DNA from: Streptomyces sp. NBC_00154
GTDB taxonomy: Bacteria > Actinomycetota > Actinomycetes > Streptomycetales > Streptomycetaceae
Length of the DNA: 64,000 nucleotides
Direction of reading: 5' to 3'
Assembly: GCF_026342835.1 (NCBI RefSeq)
Contig: NZ_JAPEMI010000002.1
Location: 310,001-374,000 of the forward strand
Positions within the stretch are counted from its first letter, which is position 1. Each line of letters begins with the position of its first letter. Positions 25,751-34,053 of this stretch are shown here, in pieces. Under the pieces are notes generated by a model. That model worked only from the letters and a program-made list of their open reading frames with translations, made no database searches and was not told where the DNA came from. The position numbers and the translations under genes are program-made.

Positions 25751-28700
25751 CTACGCGTGTGTCACCGTTCGCGCGCTGTTGTATCCCTCGGTCAGCAGCG
25801 CGGGCCGCCCCGACCGCAGAGCCTCCGCGGGCCAGGAGAGGGTCACCGTGCGCGACTCCCCGGGCAGCAGCCACACGTAGTTGTCGCTGTAGAGCGTCGG
25901 CAGCACGCGCCCGCCGTCATCGGCGTCCAGCAATGCCAGCCGCACCATCGACGCGACCGCGGAGCCCCGGTTGCGTATGGTCGCGGGCATCGTGCGGCGC
26001 GTCCCCGACCGGGAGACGTGGCCGAGGTCGGCGGTGACCTTGACTGTCCTGGCCTTGTTGAGCGCCTTCATGTCGGCCGTCTCGCGGTAGCGCCAGTACG
26101 TGTTCTCCGAAAGGGTTCTGCCACGGCTGTCCTCCAGGGTCAGCCGCAGTAGGTGCAGGCCGGGCAGATCCTTCCCGAAGTCGGCCGTGAACGCCGGTGT
26201 CGTGCCCGACGCGGCGACATCCACCTTCGTACGGTGGGTGGACCCGAGCCGGCGCCCGTTCAGGTCGAAGAGCCGGGCCGTGACGGTCACGGCCTTCAGG
26301 CCGCGCGCGGTGTGGTTGACCGCGACGACCTCCCACTTCTGCGGGTCCGCCTGCACATGGACGGCCTCGCAGGCCTTGCGCGCCCCGTAGTAGGTGCCGT
26401 TGACATCGAAGTCGTAGTCGTAGGTCTGCCATACGGTGCTGTGCCAGGCCGGGTGGGACATCCAGAGCATCAGGCCGCTGGCGTCCTTCCACAGATTGGC
26501 GTTCCAGGCCTCGAACATCGCCCGGGTGTTCTCGTAGTTGACGAACTGTGCCTTTCGGGCGAAGTCGTCCAGGCTGTCGGCCGTGTCGAGCCGGGCCTCG
26601 ATTGCGGCACGGTAGTTCTGCGGAGCCTGGTTCCCCCTGGTGCTCCAGTCGTGGTAGTACCACGCGTCACCGATCGGCCACTCGGGCTCGTCGCCGACGA
26701 GGCTGCGCATGCTCGCCGCAGTGGACACCACGGGCATGCCGATCTCGGTGTGGAAGCCGAAGTGGCCGCCGCCGTAGGTGGACCGGGAGAAGTAGCGTTC
26801 CGGCTCCACCCAGCCGTAGGGGCCGCCGCCGGAGATGATGCCGCCGGCCGAGTTGTTCTGGTAGAAGACACCGGGTGCCTCCGACCGGACTGCCTCGCGC
26901 ATACCGGTGTCGATCGCCGCGGGCGGGTTGCCCTCGTTGGCACCGCACCAGACGACGACGCTGGGATGGATGCGGTAGCGCCGTACGGTGTCCCGTGCCA
27001 GGCTGTTGAAGGCGTCGTGGTCCGGTGGGTCCATGGCCCACGCGTTCGGGAAGTCGTTCCACACGAGCATGCCGTACGCGTCACAACTCGCGAAGAACTC
27101 CTCCCTGTTGCTGCTGCCGAGCCAGTTGCGGATCATGGTGAAGTTCATGTCCCGGTGCATCCGCACCGCCGTGTCCATCCGCTCGGCCGGCATCCGGCGC
27201 AGCAGTTCGTCCCAGCCCCAGTTGCCGCCCCGGCAGAAGACCCGCACACCATTGACGCTGATCTTCAGCGGTTCCGGGGTGTTGTCGACGGACTTCACGT
27301 CCGTCCAGTTGTCCCCGTCGTCGGAGATCTGGACGACATACGTCTTGGGGTAGGCCGACTCCCACACGACGACGACGCGGTCGAAGGAGACGGACTCGCC
27401 GAGGTCCACCTGGATCCACTGGTTGTCCTCGTACGCCGAGGACCAGCGAGTGCCGGGCTTGCCGTCGGTCGCGTTCTGCGCCGTGTTCGAGCCGTCTTCC
27501 GTCGAGGCGGCGGCGGTCCTGTGCAGGGCGAGGTCGGTACCGGGCGTCCCGCTGTCGATCACCGACAGGCTCCACAGCGACGTTCCCCAACTCGTCGCCC
27601 GCTCACCGCAATCGAGCCGCACATACCGTGCCGTACGGTGGCCGATTTCCACACTCTGCAGGCTTGCGTTGGCGTTCTGGAACGGCAGCGGCACCGCCGA
27701 GTTGTCGACGGACTCCGCATCTGTCCAGATGTCGCCGTCGGCGGAGACCTGCACCACGTACGTCTTGGCGTACGCCTGTTCCCAGACGAGCTCCACCCGG
27801 TCGAAGGAGACCGACTCGCCGAGGTCCACCTGGATCCACTGGTCGTCCTCGAACGACGACGACCATCGCGTCTTCGCGTCCCCGTCGGTGACGTTGGCGG
27901 CTTCGTGGCCCGGCTCGTCCACGGTCGAGGCCGTGGCGGTCCTGTGCAGGGCCAGGTCGGTGCCGGGCGCCGCGCTGTCGATCACCGAGAGGCCCCACAG
28001 CGACGAACCCCAGTCCGTGGTGCGTGTCAGGCACCTGATCCGCACGTACCGAGCCTTTCTGGGGCCCAGCTCCACCGACTGCGTGTACGCGTTGGTCCCA
28101 CCGTCGAAGGGCAGCGGCACCGCGTACTCGTAACCGAACTGGCGGATGCCGAATCGTGTGGTGCGCCGGTCACTCTCCTCGCCGTCGACCGATGCGACGA
28201 GCGTGAGGTCGTGCAGGGCGGGCTCGCCGTAGCCGTTGGGCCACCACAGCTCGGGATTGCGTACCCGCAGCTGCGCGTGGTCGGTGGGCGCGAAGACCAC
28301 GTCGGTGCTCTCACCACCCGGCACGGTGACGGTCCGCGAGACCCGCACGTCGTCGAAGGACGCGGTGACCGTCACGCGCCGCTCGGCGGAATCGGCGTTG
28401 CGCACCGGCACCACGATCGTCACTTCGGCAGTGCCGGTGTCGGGCAGGTGGGGGAGCGTGGTGTCGACACGCGGGTCGCCGATGACCGCGTGGCCCGTCG
28501 AGCGCAGCCGCACGTGGTTCCAGATGCCGGAGACGCGGTCGCGTACGGCCGGCATCCAGTCCCAGCCGGAGGCGGCCAGGTACGTGGGCGAGTTGCGGTT
28601 CATCATGGTGGCGCCGGCGTCGACGAATGCCAGGCCCGCCTCGCTCTTGTCCCCGGGGCTGCCGGGGAAGGGCATCGGGGTGATCCGTACGGCCAGCGCC

Positions 28701-29830
28701 TGCTCGCCGCCGGACGCCAGCAGGCGCGTCACGTCGTGGGCGGAGCGGGCGAAGGGGTACGTCAGCCCTCCCACCTGCTGCCCGTTGAGCCAGATGTCTG
28801 CCTTGTGGTTGACGCCGTCGAACTCCAGCCAGACATGGCGCCCCGAGCCGGTGCGCAGGCCGCGCGGCAGGCGGAAGCCGCGTCGGTACCACCACGCGTG
28901 GCGCGACAGGGCCTCCGGGATGTGGAGGTTGTTCATCCCCGAGACCGGGTCGGGCAGGTGGCCCTGGTCCACCAGGGAGCCGAGAACCGTACCCGGCACC
29001 GTCGCGGGCAGCCAGCGGCTGGTGTCCACCGAAGGCAGGGACAGTTCGGCGCCCTCGGCGCCGGCCCAGTCGTCCATCGTCAGGGTCCAGCCCGACTCCA
29101 GCGGGACCGTACCGTCGTCGGCGACCTTCAGCGCCGGTGCCTCGTGGTTGTGCGTGCCCCAGTCGGTCCACCCCGTGGCGGCGGACCTGTGGCCCTTGGC
29201 CGTGCCGTACACCTCGAAGCCGTTGAGACCCAGCGGGTTGGAGTTCGACCGCTTCGTCACGGTCATCCGCACCCAGCGTGCTGTGGAGGGACTGTCCAGC
29301 TCGATCTCCATCACCCCGCCGGCGCCGGAGGTGGTGCGGTACACCGTGGTCCACGCATGGCGGTCCCGGGACGTCTCGATGGTGAACTCCACCGCGCAAC
29401 TGGACAGGATCTCCTGGCCGGTCGTGCTGTCACGCGGATTGCCGCTGGTCGACGGCGTGAAGGCGGGGTCGTCCTTGGTGGCTTCGAACGTCAGCCGCAG
29501 CGAGTCGACCTCGCACTCGGACTGGAGGTCGATGGAGATCCACTGCGGGTCGCCGCCGGCGGCGCGCCACCCGCTGCCTTTCACGCCGGTGGAGTTGAGC
29601 CTGTCCACCACGAACTCGGCCGGTGTGGGGGCGTAGTCGACCGACGAAACCTCGACCGGGCGGTACGCGGCGAGTTCGCCCCGGGAGCGGGTTGCGCTGC
29701 CGGTGGAGGTTGCGGACCCGGCCGCATGGCTCGTCCCGGGGAGCGCGACCCCGAGCCCGAGGCTTGCGAGCAGTGTGGAGCCGGTCGCGACAACTGCTCT
29801 GCGGGTAGGGCGAGATGACTGGTCAGGCAT
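25751..29830 (-). CDS. Secreted GH2 exo-glycosidase with discoidin domains (exo-beta-glucosaminidase/mannosidase-like)
   Basis: A 1359-residue secreted enzyme with a twin-arginine-type signal (RPTRRAVVATG). In order: an N-terminal F5/8-type discoidin domain (~55-210); GH2 sugar-binding and Ig-like domains (~225-560); two tandem discoidin-like units (~584-850); the GH2 TIM barrel (~855-1130); and C-terminal beta domains. The acid/base is E966 in WCGANEG and the nucleophile E1029 in GFHTEIG; this context resembles exo-beta-D-glucosaminidases and beta-mannosidases. The discoidin pair interrupts the catalytic module between TTRFGIRQF and ISVNGVRVFCRGGNW, which are normally almost adjacent. A LacI-type operator lies upstream at 29891. 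The exact substrate is uncertain. Confidence 0.85.
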   Translation of the reverse strand: MPDQSSRPTRRAVVATGSTLLASLGLGVALPGTSHAAGSATSTGSATRSRGELAAYRPVEVSSVDYAPTPAEFVVDRLNSTGVKGSGWRAAGGDPQWISIDLQSECEVDSLRLTFEATKDDPAFTPSTSGNPRDSTTGQEILSSCAVEFTIETSRDRHAWTTVYRTTSGAGGVMEIELDSPSTARWVRMTVTKRSNSNPLGLNGFEVYGTAKGHRSAATGWTDWGTHNHEAPALKVADDGTVPLESGWTLTMDDWAGAEGAELSLPSVDTSRWLPATVPGTVLGSLVDQGHLPDPVSGMNNLHIPEALSRHAWWYRRGFRLPRGLRTGSGRHVWLEFDGVNHKADIWLNGQQVGGLTYPFARSAHDVTRLLASGGEQALAVRITPMPFPGSPGDKSEAGLAFVDAGATMMNRNSPTYLAASGWDWMPAVRDRVSGIWNHVRLRSTGHAVIGDPRVDTTLPHLPDTGTAEVTIVVPVRNADSAERRVTVTASFDDVRVSRTVTVPGGESTDVVFAPTDHAQLRVRNPELWWPNGYGEPALHDLTLVASVDGEESDRRTTRFGIRQFGYEYAVPLPFDGGTNAYTQSVELGPRKARYVRIRCLTRTTDWGSSLWGLSVIDSAAPGTDLALHRTATASTVDEPGHEAANVTDGDAKTRWSSSFEDDQWIQVDLGESVSFDRVELVWEQAYAKTYVVQVSADGDIWTDAESVDNSAVPLPFQNANASLQSVEIGHRTARYVRLDCGERATSWGTSLWSLSVIDSGTPGTDLALHRTAAASTEDGSNTAQNATDGKPGTRWSSAYEDNQWIQVDLGESVSFDRVVVVWESAYPKTYVVQISDDGDNWTDVKSVDNTPEPLKISVNGVRVFCRGGNWGWDELLRRMPAERMDTAVRMHRDMNFTMIRNWLGSSNREEFFASCDAYGMLVWNDFPNAWAMDPPDHDAFNSLARDTVRRYRIHPSVVVWCGANEGNPPAAIDTGMREAVRSEAPGVFYQNNSAGGIISGGGPYGWVEPERYFSRSTYGGGHFGFHTEIGMPVVSTAASMRSLVGDEPEWPIGDAWYYHDWSTRGNQAPQNYRAAIEARLDTADSLDDFARKAQFVNYENTRAMFEAWNANLWKDASGLMLWMSHPAWHSTVWQTYDYDFDVNGTYYGARKACEAVHVQADPQKWEVVAVNHTARGLKAVTVTARLFDLNGRRLGSTHRTKVDVAASGTTPAFTADFGKDLPGLHLLRLTLEDSRGRTLSENTYWRYRETADMKALNKARTVKVTADLGHVSRSGTRRTMPATIRNRGSAVASMVRLALLDADDGGRVLPTLYSDNYVWLLPGESRTVTLSWPAEALRSGRPALLTEGYNSARTVTHA
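27281..28081 (-). repeat. Tandem duplicated ~140-codon discoidin unit
   Basis: Residues ~584-724 and ~725-850 of the GH2 enzyme repeat with high identity. Both contain ARYVR, GTDLALHRTA, TRWSS, the exact run DNQWIQVDLGESVSFDRV (DDQ in copy 1) and KTYVVQ, in the same order. Similarity is also clear at the DNA level around 27373-27448 and 27798-27868. It is a recent-looking internal duplication. Confidence 0.8.
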
Positions 29831-29890
29831 GAGTGACGTGATCCGTTTCAGGTGAATCCCTCAAGAGCAGGCGGCCTGTACGAGCCCGCC

Positions 29891-29904
29891 TGACAACGTT
29901 GCCA
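29891..29904 (-). promoter_or_regulatory. LacI-type operator before the GH2 gene
   Basis: TGACAACGTTGCCA is a 14-base palindrome with a central CG and one mismatched pair, the form bound by LacI-family sugar repressors. It lies between a TTGACA (minus, 29929-29934) and the GH2 start at 29830. No LacI gene is in the window. Confidence 0.5.
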
Positions 29905-30145
29905 TAGGCTGTAATCCGGTGAAGGTTCTGTCAAGAGTCGGCGCGATGTCCGGTTCGTGGATCCCGGGAGACCTGCCGGTTCGGCTCGGCGGCGCGGGCG
30001 ATGTGGGGCATGGGATTCGCCAGGACCTCGGCGATCGCTGCGGCCGTCCCCGGCGGCCGACGAAGAGGTGCGGCCGGTCGTCGAACGGCAACCGGGCGGT
30101 CGCCCAGGGCGACCGAGGTGAGCCCGAGCCGGGGCCGCGGGTTCT

Positions 30146-30300
30146 TCATTCGTTCGTGCTGGTCAGCCGCATCTGCGAGACGGCTGTCCGGGACATGTTG
30201 ACGAGCGTGTCCAGGTCTTGGCGGGGGCGCGCCGAGTACGGGTCGTCAGGTCGGCCCACAGTGCGTGGCCGGTGGGCGGAACTTTCTCCGAGAATCCGTT
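30146..30300 (-). pseudogene. Unrecognised gene-end relic
   Basis: On the minus strand a coding-like stretch (GHALWADLTTRY, then after a frame change SARPRQDLDTLVNMSRTAVS) ends at a TGA that overlaps an ATG at 30149. That ATG opens a second fragment beginning MKNPRPRLGLTSVALGDRP, which looks a little like the start of a sugar-phosphate isomerase/epimerase barrel and decays by 29931. Both appear to be remains of lost sugar-metabolism genes; I could not name the first. Confidence 0.25.
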
Positions 30301-30306
30301 TTTAAG

Positions 30307-30329
30307 TTAATTAGCAATTAATATTGACA
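30307..30329 (+). promoter_or_regulatory. Galactose-regulon operator and -35 box (GH27 unit)
   Basis: TTAATT-AGC-AATTAA (30307-30321) is a perfect palindrome followed after 2 bases by TTGACA (30324-30329). A weak -10 CACAGT lies 17 bases on. A near copy with the same 2-base spacing to TTGAC occurs at 32639-32661. Such AT-rich DNA stands out here, and the likely binder is the GntR regulator encoded at 38844. Confidence 0.65.
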
Positions 30330-30428
30330 GGTTTCGGGGGCCCGACCACAGTTTCCGCCGTGGCACCGCCGCCCGCCGCAATCGGCGGGCGGGGTTACCC
30401 CGTGGAACCCAACTCTCGGGAGATTTGA

Positions 30429-32561
30429 GTGACTTCGCATCGTGCAGGGATGGCGCGAGTGCGGCGTACCGCGGTCGTGCTCGGCGCCGTGGTGCTGGTC
30501 GGGACGGCAGTTCCCGCGGCGCACGCCGCGGACGACCAAGGCGCGCCGCAGTATTACGACAGTGGCCTCGCCCCCACGCCGTACATGGGATGGAACACGT
30601 ACTACGGGCTCGGCGCTCCGACGGAGGACCAGGTCAGAAAGGTCGCCGACCATCTGGTCGGCAGCGGGCTGCGCGACAGCGGCTACAACATCGTCTGGCT
30701 GGACGGCGGCTGGCAGGCGGACGAGCCGCGCGACGCGGCGACCGGGCGGCTCGTGGCCAACCCCACCCGTTTCCCCTCGGGGATTCCGGCGTTGGTGGCC
30801 TACCTTCACCGGAAGGGCCTGAAAGCCGGTATCTACACCGACGCCGGCACCTACGACGGCGGCAAGAGCTGTGGGCTGGGCAGCCGTGGGCACTACGAGC
30901 AGGACGCCCGCCAGTTCGCCGGGTGGAAGGTCGACGCGATCAAGGTGGACTTCCTGTGCGGGATCGGCGAAAAGCTCGATCCCGGACCGGCGTTCAAGGA
31001 GTTCAGCGACGCCGTCGCCAAGTCCGGGCGGCGGATGCTGCTCAACCTGTGCAACCCGCTCACCGACGACTGGGGTCTGCCGCACACCCCCGAGCAGGAC
31101 GCGCACAACGCCTTCGTCTACGGGCCGACGACCGCCGATTCCTGGCGCACCGGCACCGACATCGCCTGGGGCACCCCGACGGCGGGGGAGTGGCCCAACA
31201 TCCTGCGCAACATGGATGCCAACGCCTGGCACCCCGAGGCCCAGGGGCCGGGTCACTACAACGACCCCGACTACCTCATCCCCATGCGCAAGCTAGCCGA
31301 GGGCGGATACGAGCTGTCGGAGGAGGAGTCCACCACGCAGTTCGTGATGTGGGCCGAGATGGCCTCGCCGCTGGTGCTGGGCAGCGACCCGCGCACCCTG
31401 CCGCAGTCCATGATCGACACCCTGCGCAACCCCGAGATCATCGCCGTGGACCAGGATCCGCTCGGCATTCAGGGCGTGCGCGTGGCGACCGACTCGGTCG
31501 GCGACGTGTACAACAAGGTGCTGAAGGGCGCGGGCAAGCGCGCGGTCGTCGTGCTCAACCGCTCCGACCAGGCGCAGGACCGTACCGTGCGGTTCTCCGA
31601 CGCCGGGCTGAGCGGCCCGGTCGCGGTGCGCGACCTGCGGGCCCGTACGGCGCGGGGCACGCACACCGGCTCGTACACAGTGCGGGTCCCGGCGCACGGC
31701 ACCGCCTTCCTCAAGCTGACGGGCACGGACGACGCCCCCGGGGCGCAGCTGCCCGGACGGTCCTCGGCGAGCCCGGCGCTGGTGCGCGACGGCGATCGGC
31801 TGACGGTGTTCACACGCGGTACGGACGGTGCCCTGCGCGCGCAGACCGCGCCCGGTGGCGACTGGTCGAGGGCCGCGACCACCGATCTGGGCGGGCCGAC
31901 GCGCGGCCGCATCCTCGGCCAGCCTGCCGCCTATGCCTCGTCCGGCGGCCGGATCGACGTCTTCGTCCGAGGTGCGGACGACACCGCCTACCGGCGGGTG
32001 TACGCCGACGGACGCTGGGGGCGCTGGGAGAGCCTGGGCGGGACCCTGACGGACGCGCCGACGGCGGCCTTCGCCGCCCCGGACGACTGGACGCTGTTCG
32101 CGCGCGGCGCGGACGGCAGCGTGTGGTCGCGCGGCCCCGCTTCCGGCTGGACGTCGCTTGGGGCGCCGCAGGGCCGGCCGTTCTCCGGGCGGCCGTCGGC
32201 CGTCATCGACGACGCCGGGCGGCTCCATGTGGCCGTACGCACCGCTGACGACGCGGTGTGGTGGCGGACCAGGGACACCTCCGGGACCTGGTCGTCGTGG
32301 ACCGCGCTGGGCGGCACGACCAGCGGCAGTCCGACACTGGTCGCCTCCGGCGGCACGGTGCATCTGTACGCGCGGGCCGGTGACTACACGCTCTGGCAGC
32401 GCAGTTGGACCGCGGCGGACGGCTGGGCCGGCTGGACCCCGCACAACGGCTTCGTGAGCGGTGTCTTCGACGGCGCGCTCGGTGCCGTCGCCGGGCCGGA
32501 CGGCGGCGTACTGGCCGCATTCCGCGGGGTGGACGGCCGCGTCCACCAGAGCGAGCTCTGA
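30429..32561 (+). CDS. Secreted GH27 alpha-galactosidase with C-terminal beta-propeller
   Basis: A 710-residue secreted enzyme that removes terminal alpha-galactose from oligo- and polysaccharides. It has a Sec signal peptide (residues ~1-33, ending AAHA) and a GH27 TIM barrel (~48-330). Signatures are PYMGWNTYYG, VWLDGGWQ, nucleophile D174 in IKVDFLCG, acid/base D244 in SWRTGTDI, and GHYNDPDYL. A beta-sandwich follows (~345-445). Residues ~455-710 form a repeated lectin-like beta-propeller (VFTRGTDGALR, VFVRGADDTAYR, LFARGADGSVW, VAVRTADDAVWWR). The start is GTG 30429 with CGGGAG upstream; ATG 30450 is an alternative. It shares an operator with the galactose operon and supplies it with substrate. 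Confidence 0.92.
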   Translation: MTSHRAGMARVRRTAVVLGAVVLVGTAVPAAHAADDQGAPQYYDSGLAPTPYMGWNTYYGLGAPTEDQVRKVADHLVGSGLRDSGYNIVWLDGGWQADEPRDAATGRLVANPTRFPSGIPALVAYLHRKGLKAGIYTDAGTYDGGKSCGLGSRGHYEQDARQFAGWKVDAIKVDFLCGIGEKLDPGPAFKEFSDAVAKSGRRMLLNLCNPLTDDWGLPHTPEQDAHNAFVYGPTTADSWRTGTDIAWGTPTAGEWPNILRNMDANAWHPEAQGPGHYNDPDYLIPMRKLAEGGYELSEEESTTQFVMWAEMASPLVLGSDPRTLPQSMIDTLRNPEIIAVDQDPLGIQGVRVATDSVGDVYNKVLKGAGKRAVVVLNRSDQAQDRTVRFSDAGLSGPVAVRDLRARTARGTHTGSYTVRVPAHGTAFLKLTGTDDAPGAQLPGRSSASPALVRDGDRLTVFTRGTDGALRAQTAPGGDWSRAATTDLGGPTRGRILGQPAAYASSGGRIDVFVRGADDTAYRRVYADGRWGRWESLGGTLTDAPTAAFAAPDDWTLFARGADGSVWSRGPASGWTSLGAPQGRPFSGRPSAVIDDAGRLHVAVRTADDAVWWRTRDTSGTWSSWTALGGTTSGSPTLVASGGTVHLYARAGDYTLWQRSWTAADGWAGWTPHNGFVSGVFDGALGAVAGPDGGVLAAFRGVDGRVHQSEL

Positions 32562-32589
32562 GCTCCGCTTTCCCTGCTTCACCTGGTGT

Positions 32590-32629
32590 GGGTGTGCCTC
32601 CGGGCCGTACAAGGCCCAGGGGCACACCC
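32590..32629 (+). terminator. Hairpin terminator after the GH27 gene
   Basis: GGGTGTGCC...GGGCC pairs with GGCCC...GGCACACCC around GTACAA, about 30 bases after the stop codon. It separates the GH27 unit from the operon promoter just downstream. Confidence 0.7.
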
Positions 32630-32638
32630 TCTGAAGAA

Positions 32639-32661
32639 TAAATTAGTAATTAATCTTGACG
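32639..32661 (+). promoter_or_regulatory. Galactose-regulon operator and -35 box (ABC operon)
   Basis: TAAATT-AGT-AATTAA (32639-32653) followed by TC and TTGACG (32656-32661), with CAGGCT 18 bases further as a -10. It matches the GH27 operator in 19 of 22 positions including the -35 region. Confidence 0.65.
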
Positions 32662-32758
32662 GCGCTCCGACCTCTGCGACAGGCTGTGTCTGCCGCACCA
32701 AGAGCCGGGCCGTCAGGGGGCCTCAACTCCGTTCCGTGGGCACATAGGGAGTGCACAG

Positions 32759-34051
32759 ATGACCGCCTTCAACGCCAACCGCCGCAGATTCCTCGTAGGA
32801 TCAGGCGCCGTCGGCGCCGGCGCGCTGCTCAGCAGCTGCGTCACCCAGAGCCCGTCCGCCACCGGAGGAAAGTCCGGCGGCCCGGTGACCCTGCAGTCCA
32901 ACCTCTCCTCCCCGCAGGCCAAGACGGCCATGAAGGCGATCGTCGCCGCATTCGACAAGCGCGGGGACGCGAAGGCACAGCTCAACACCGTCGCCTCGGA
33001 GACCTTCCGCACGCAGCTGCCGACCTACCTCACCTCGGCCACCCCGCCGGACGTCTACACCTGGTACCCGGGGTCGGTCGCCGAGTCCTACGCGAAGAAG
33101 GACCTCCTCCTCGACATCAGCGACATCTGGGAGAAGCCGGAGCTCGCCGGATACTCCGACGCGCTGAAGAAGCTGTGCACCTCCGCCTCCAGCGGCAAGA
33201 AGGTTTTCGTGCCCACCAGCTACTACTGGTGGGGCATGTTCTACCGGAAGTCCAACTTCGCCAAGTGGGGCGTGCAGGAGCCCAAGAGCTGGGACGAGTT
33301 CCTCGACCTGTGCGACAAGCTCAAGAGCAAGGGCGTCGCCCCGATCGGCCTCGGCGCCGGCGGTGACACCCCGTGGGTGGCCTCCGCATGGTTCGACTAC
33401 CTCAACATCCGCGTCAACGGCGCGACGTACCACCGCGAACTCCTCGCGGGCAAGCACCGCTTCGACGACCCCGAGGTCCGCAAGGTCTTCGACCGCTGGG
33501 ACGAGGCGCGCCCCTTCTTCGACCCCAACGGCACGGCGATCCCCTTCCAGGACGCCACCACCGCGCTGCTCCAGGGCCGTACGGGCATGATGCTGATCGG
33601 CACCTTCTTCGCCGACGCCGCGCCCAAGGACGCCCTCGGCGACCTGGACTTCTTCCAGTTCCCCATCATCGACCCGAAGATCCCGGTGGCCGAGGAGGCC
33701 CCCACCGACGGCTACTTCGCCAGCGCGCGCACCAAGCGCACCGACGGCACCAAGGAATTGATGCGCTACCTGGCCACCGCCGAGGCGCAGGAGCTCTACC
33801 TCAAGAGCTCCTCGGGCACCACGCTGCCGACCCACCCCGACGCCAAGGACAGCGGCACACCCCTGGTCCTCAAGGGCCGCAAGCTCATCGAGAGCGCCGC
33901 CGACCTCACCCAGTTCTTCAACCGCGACTCCAGCGACGCCCTCCAGCCGACCGCCGACACGGCACTGGTCCACTACCTGGCCAAGCCCAAGCAGGTCGGC
34001 TCCATCCTCACCACCTGGCAGCGCAGCGCCCAGAAGATCTGGAGTCAGTGA
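32759..34051 (+). CDS. ABC sugar-binding lipoprotein
   Basis: A 430-residue extracellular solute-binding protein (family 1) that captures the sugar for import. The N-terminus combines a twin-arginine motif (NRRRFLVGSG) with a lipobox (LLSSC, C27). Typical segments are VYTWYPGSVAESYAKKDLL, YYWWGMFYRKSNF and GDTPWVASAWFDYLN. It is the first gene of the galactose operon, about 100 bases after the operator. The substrate is inferred from context to be an alpha-galactoside such as melibiose or raffinose-type sugars. No ATPase gene is in the operon; a shared MsiK-type ATPase encoded elsewhere is usual in Streptomyces. Confidence 0.9.
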   Translation: MTAFNANRRRFLVGSGAVGAGALLSSCVTQSPSATGGKSGGPVTLQSNLSSPQAKTAMKAIVAAFDKRGDAKAQLNTVASETFRTQLPTYLTSATPPDVYTWYPGSVAESYAKKDLLLDISDIWEKPELAGYSDALKKLCTSASSGKKVFVPTSYYWWGMFYRKSNFAKWGVQEPKSWDEFLDLCDKLKSKGVAPIGLGAGGDTPWVASAWFDYLNIRVNGATYHRELLAGKHRFDDPEVRKVFDRWDEARPFFDPNGTAIPFQDATTALLQGRTGMMLIGTFFADAAPKDALGDLDFFQFPIIDPKIPVAEEAPTDGYFASARTKRTDGTKELMRYLATAEAQELYLKSSSGTTLPTHPDAKDSGTPLVLKGRKLIESAADLTQFFNRDSSDALQPTADTALVHYLAKPKQVGSILTTWQRSAQKIWSQ

Positions 34052-34053
34052 AC

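Noticed and set aside
27281..28081. CRISPR-like or tandem DNA repeat
   Set aside because: The repetition is a duplicated protein domain inside a gene, with diverged codons and no regular spacers.
26153..29818. Plus-strand open frame of 1221 codons
   Set aside because: Antisense of the GH2 enzyme; composition is Arg/Gly/Val/His-rich and no family is visible.
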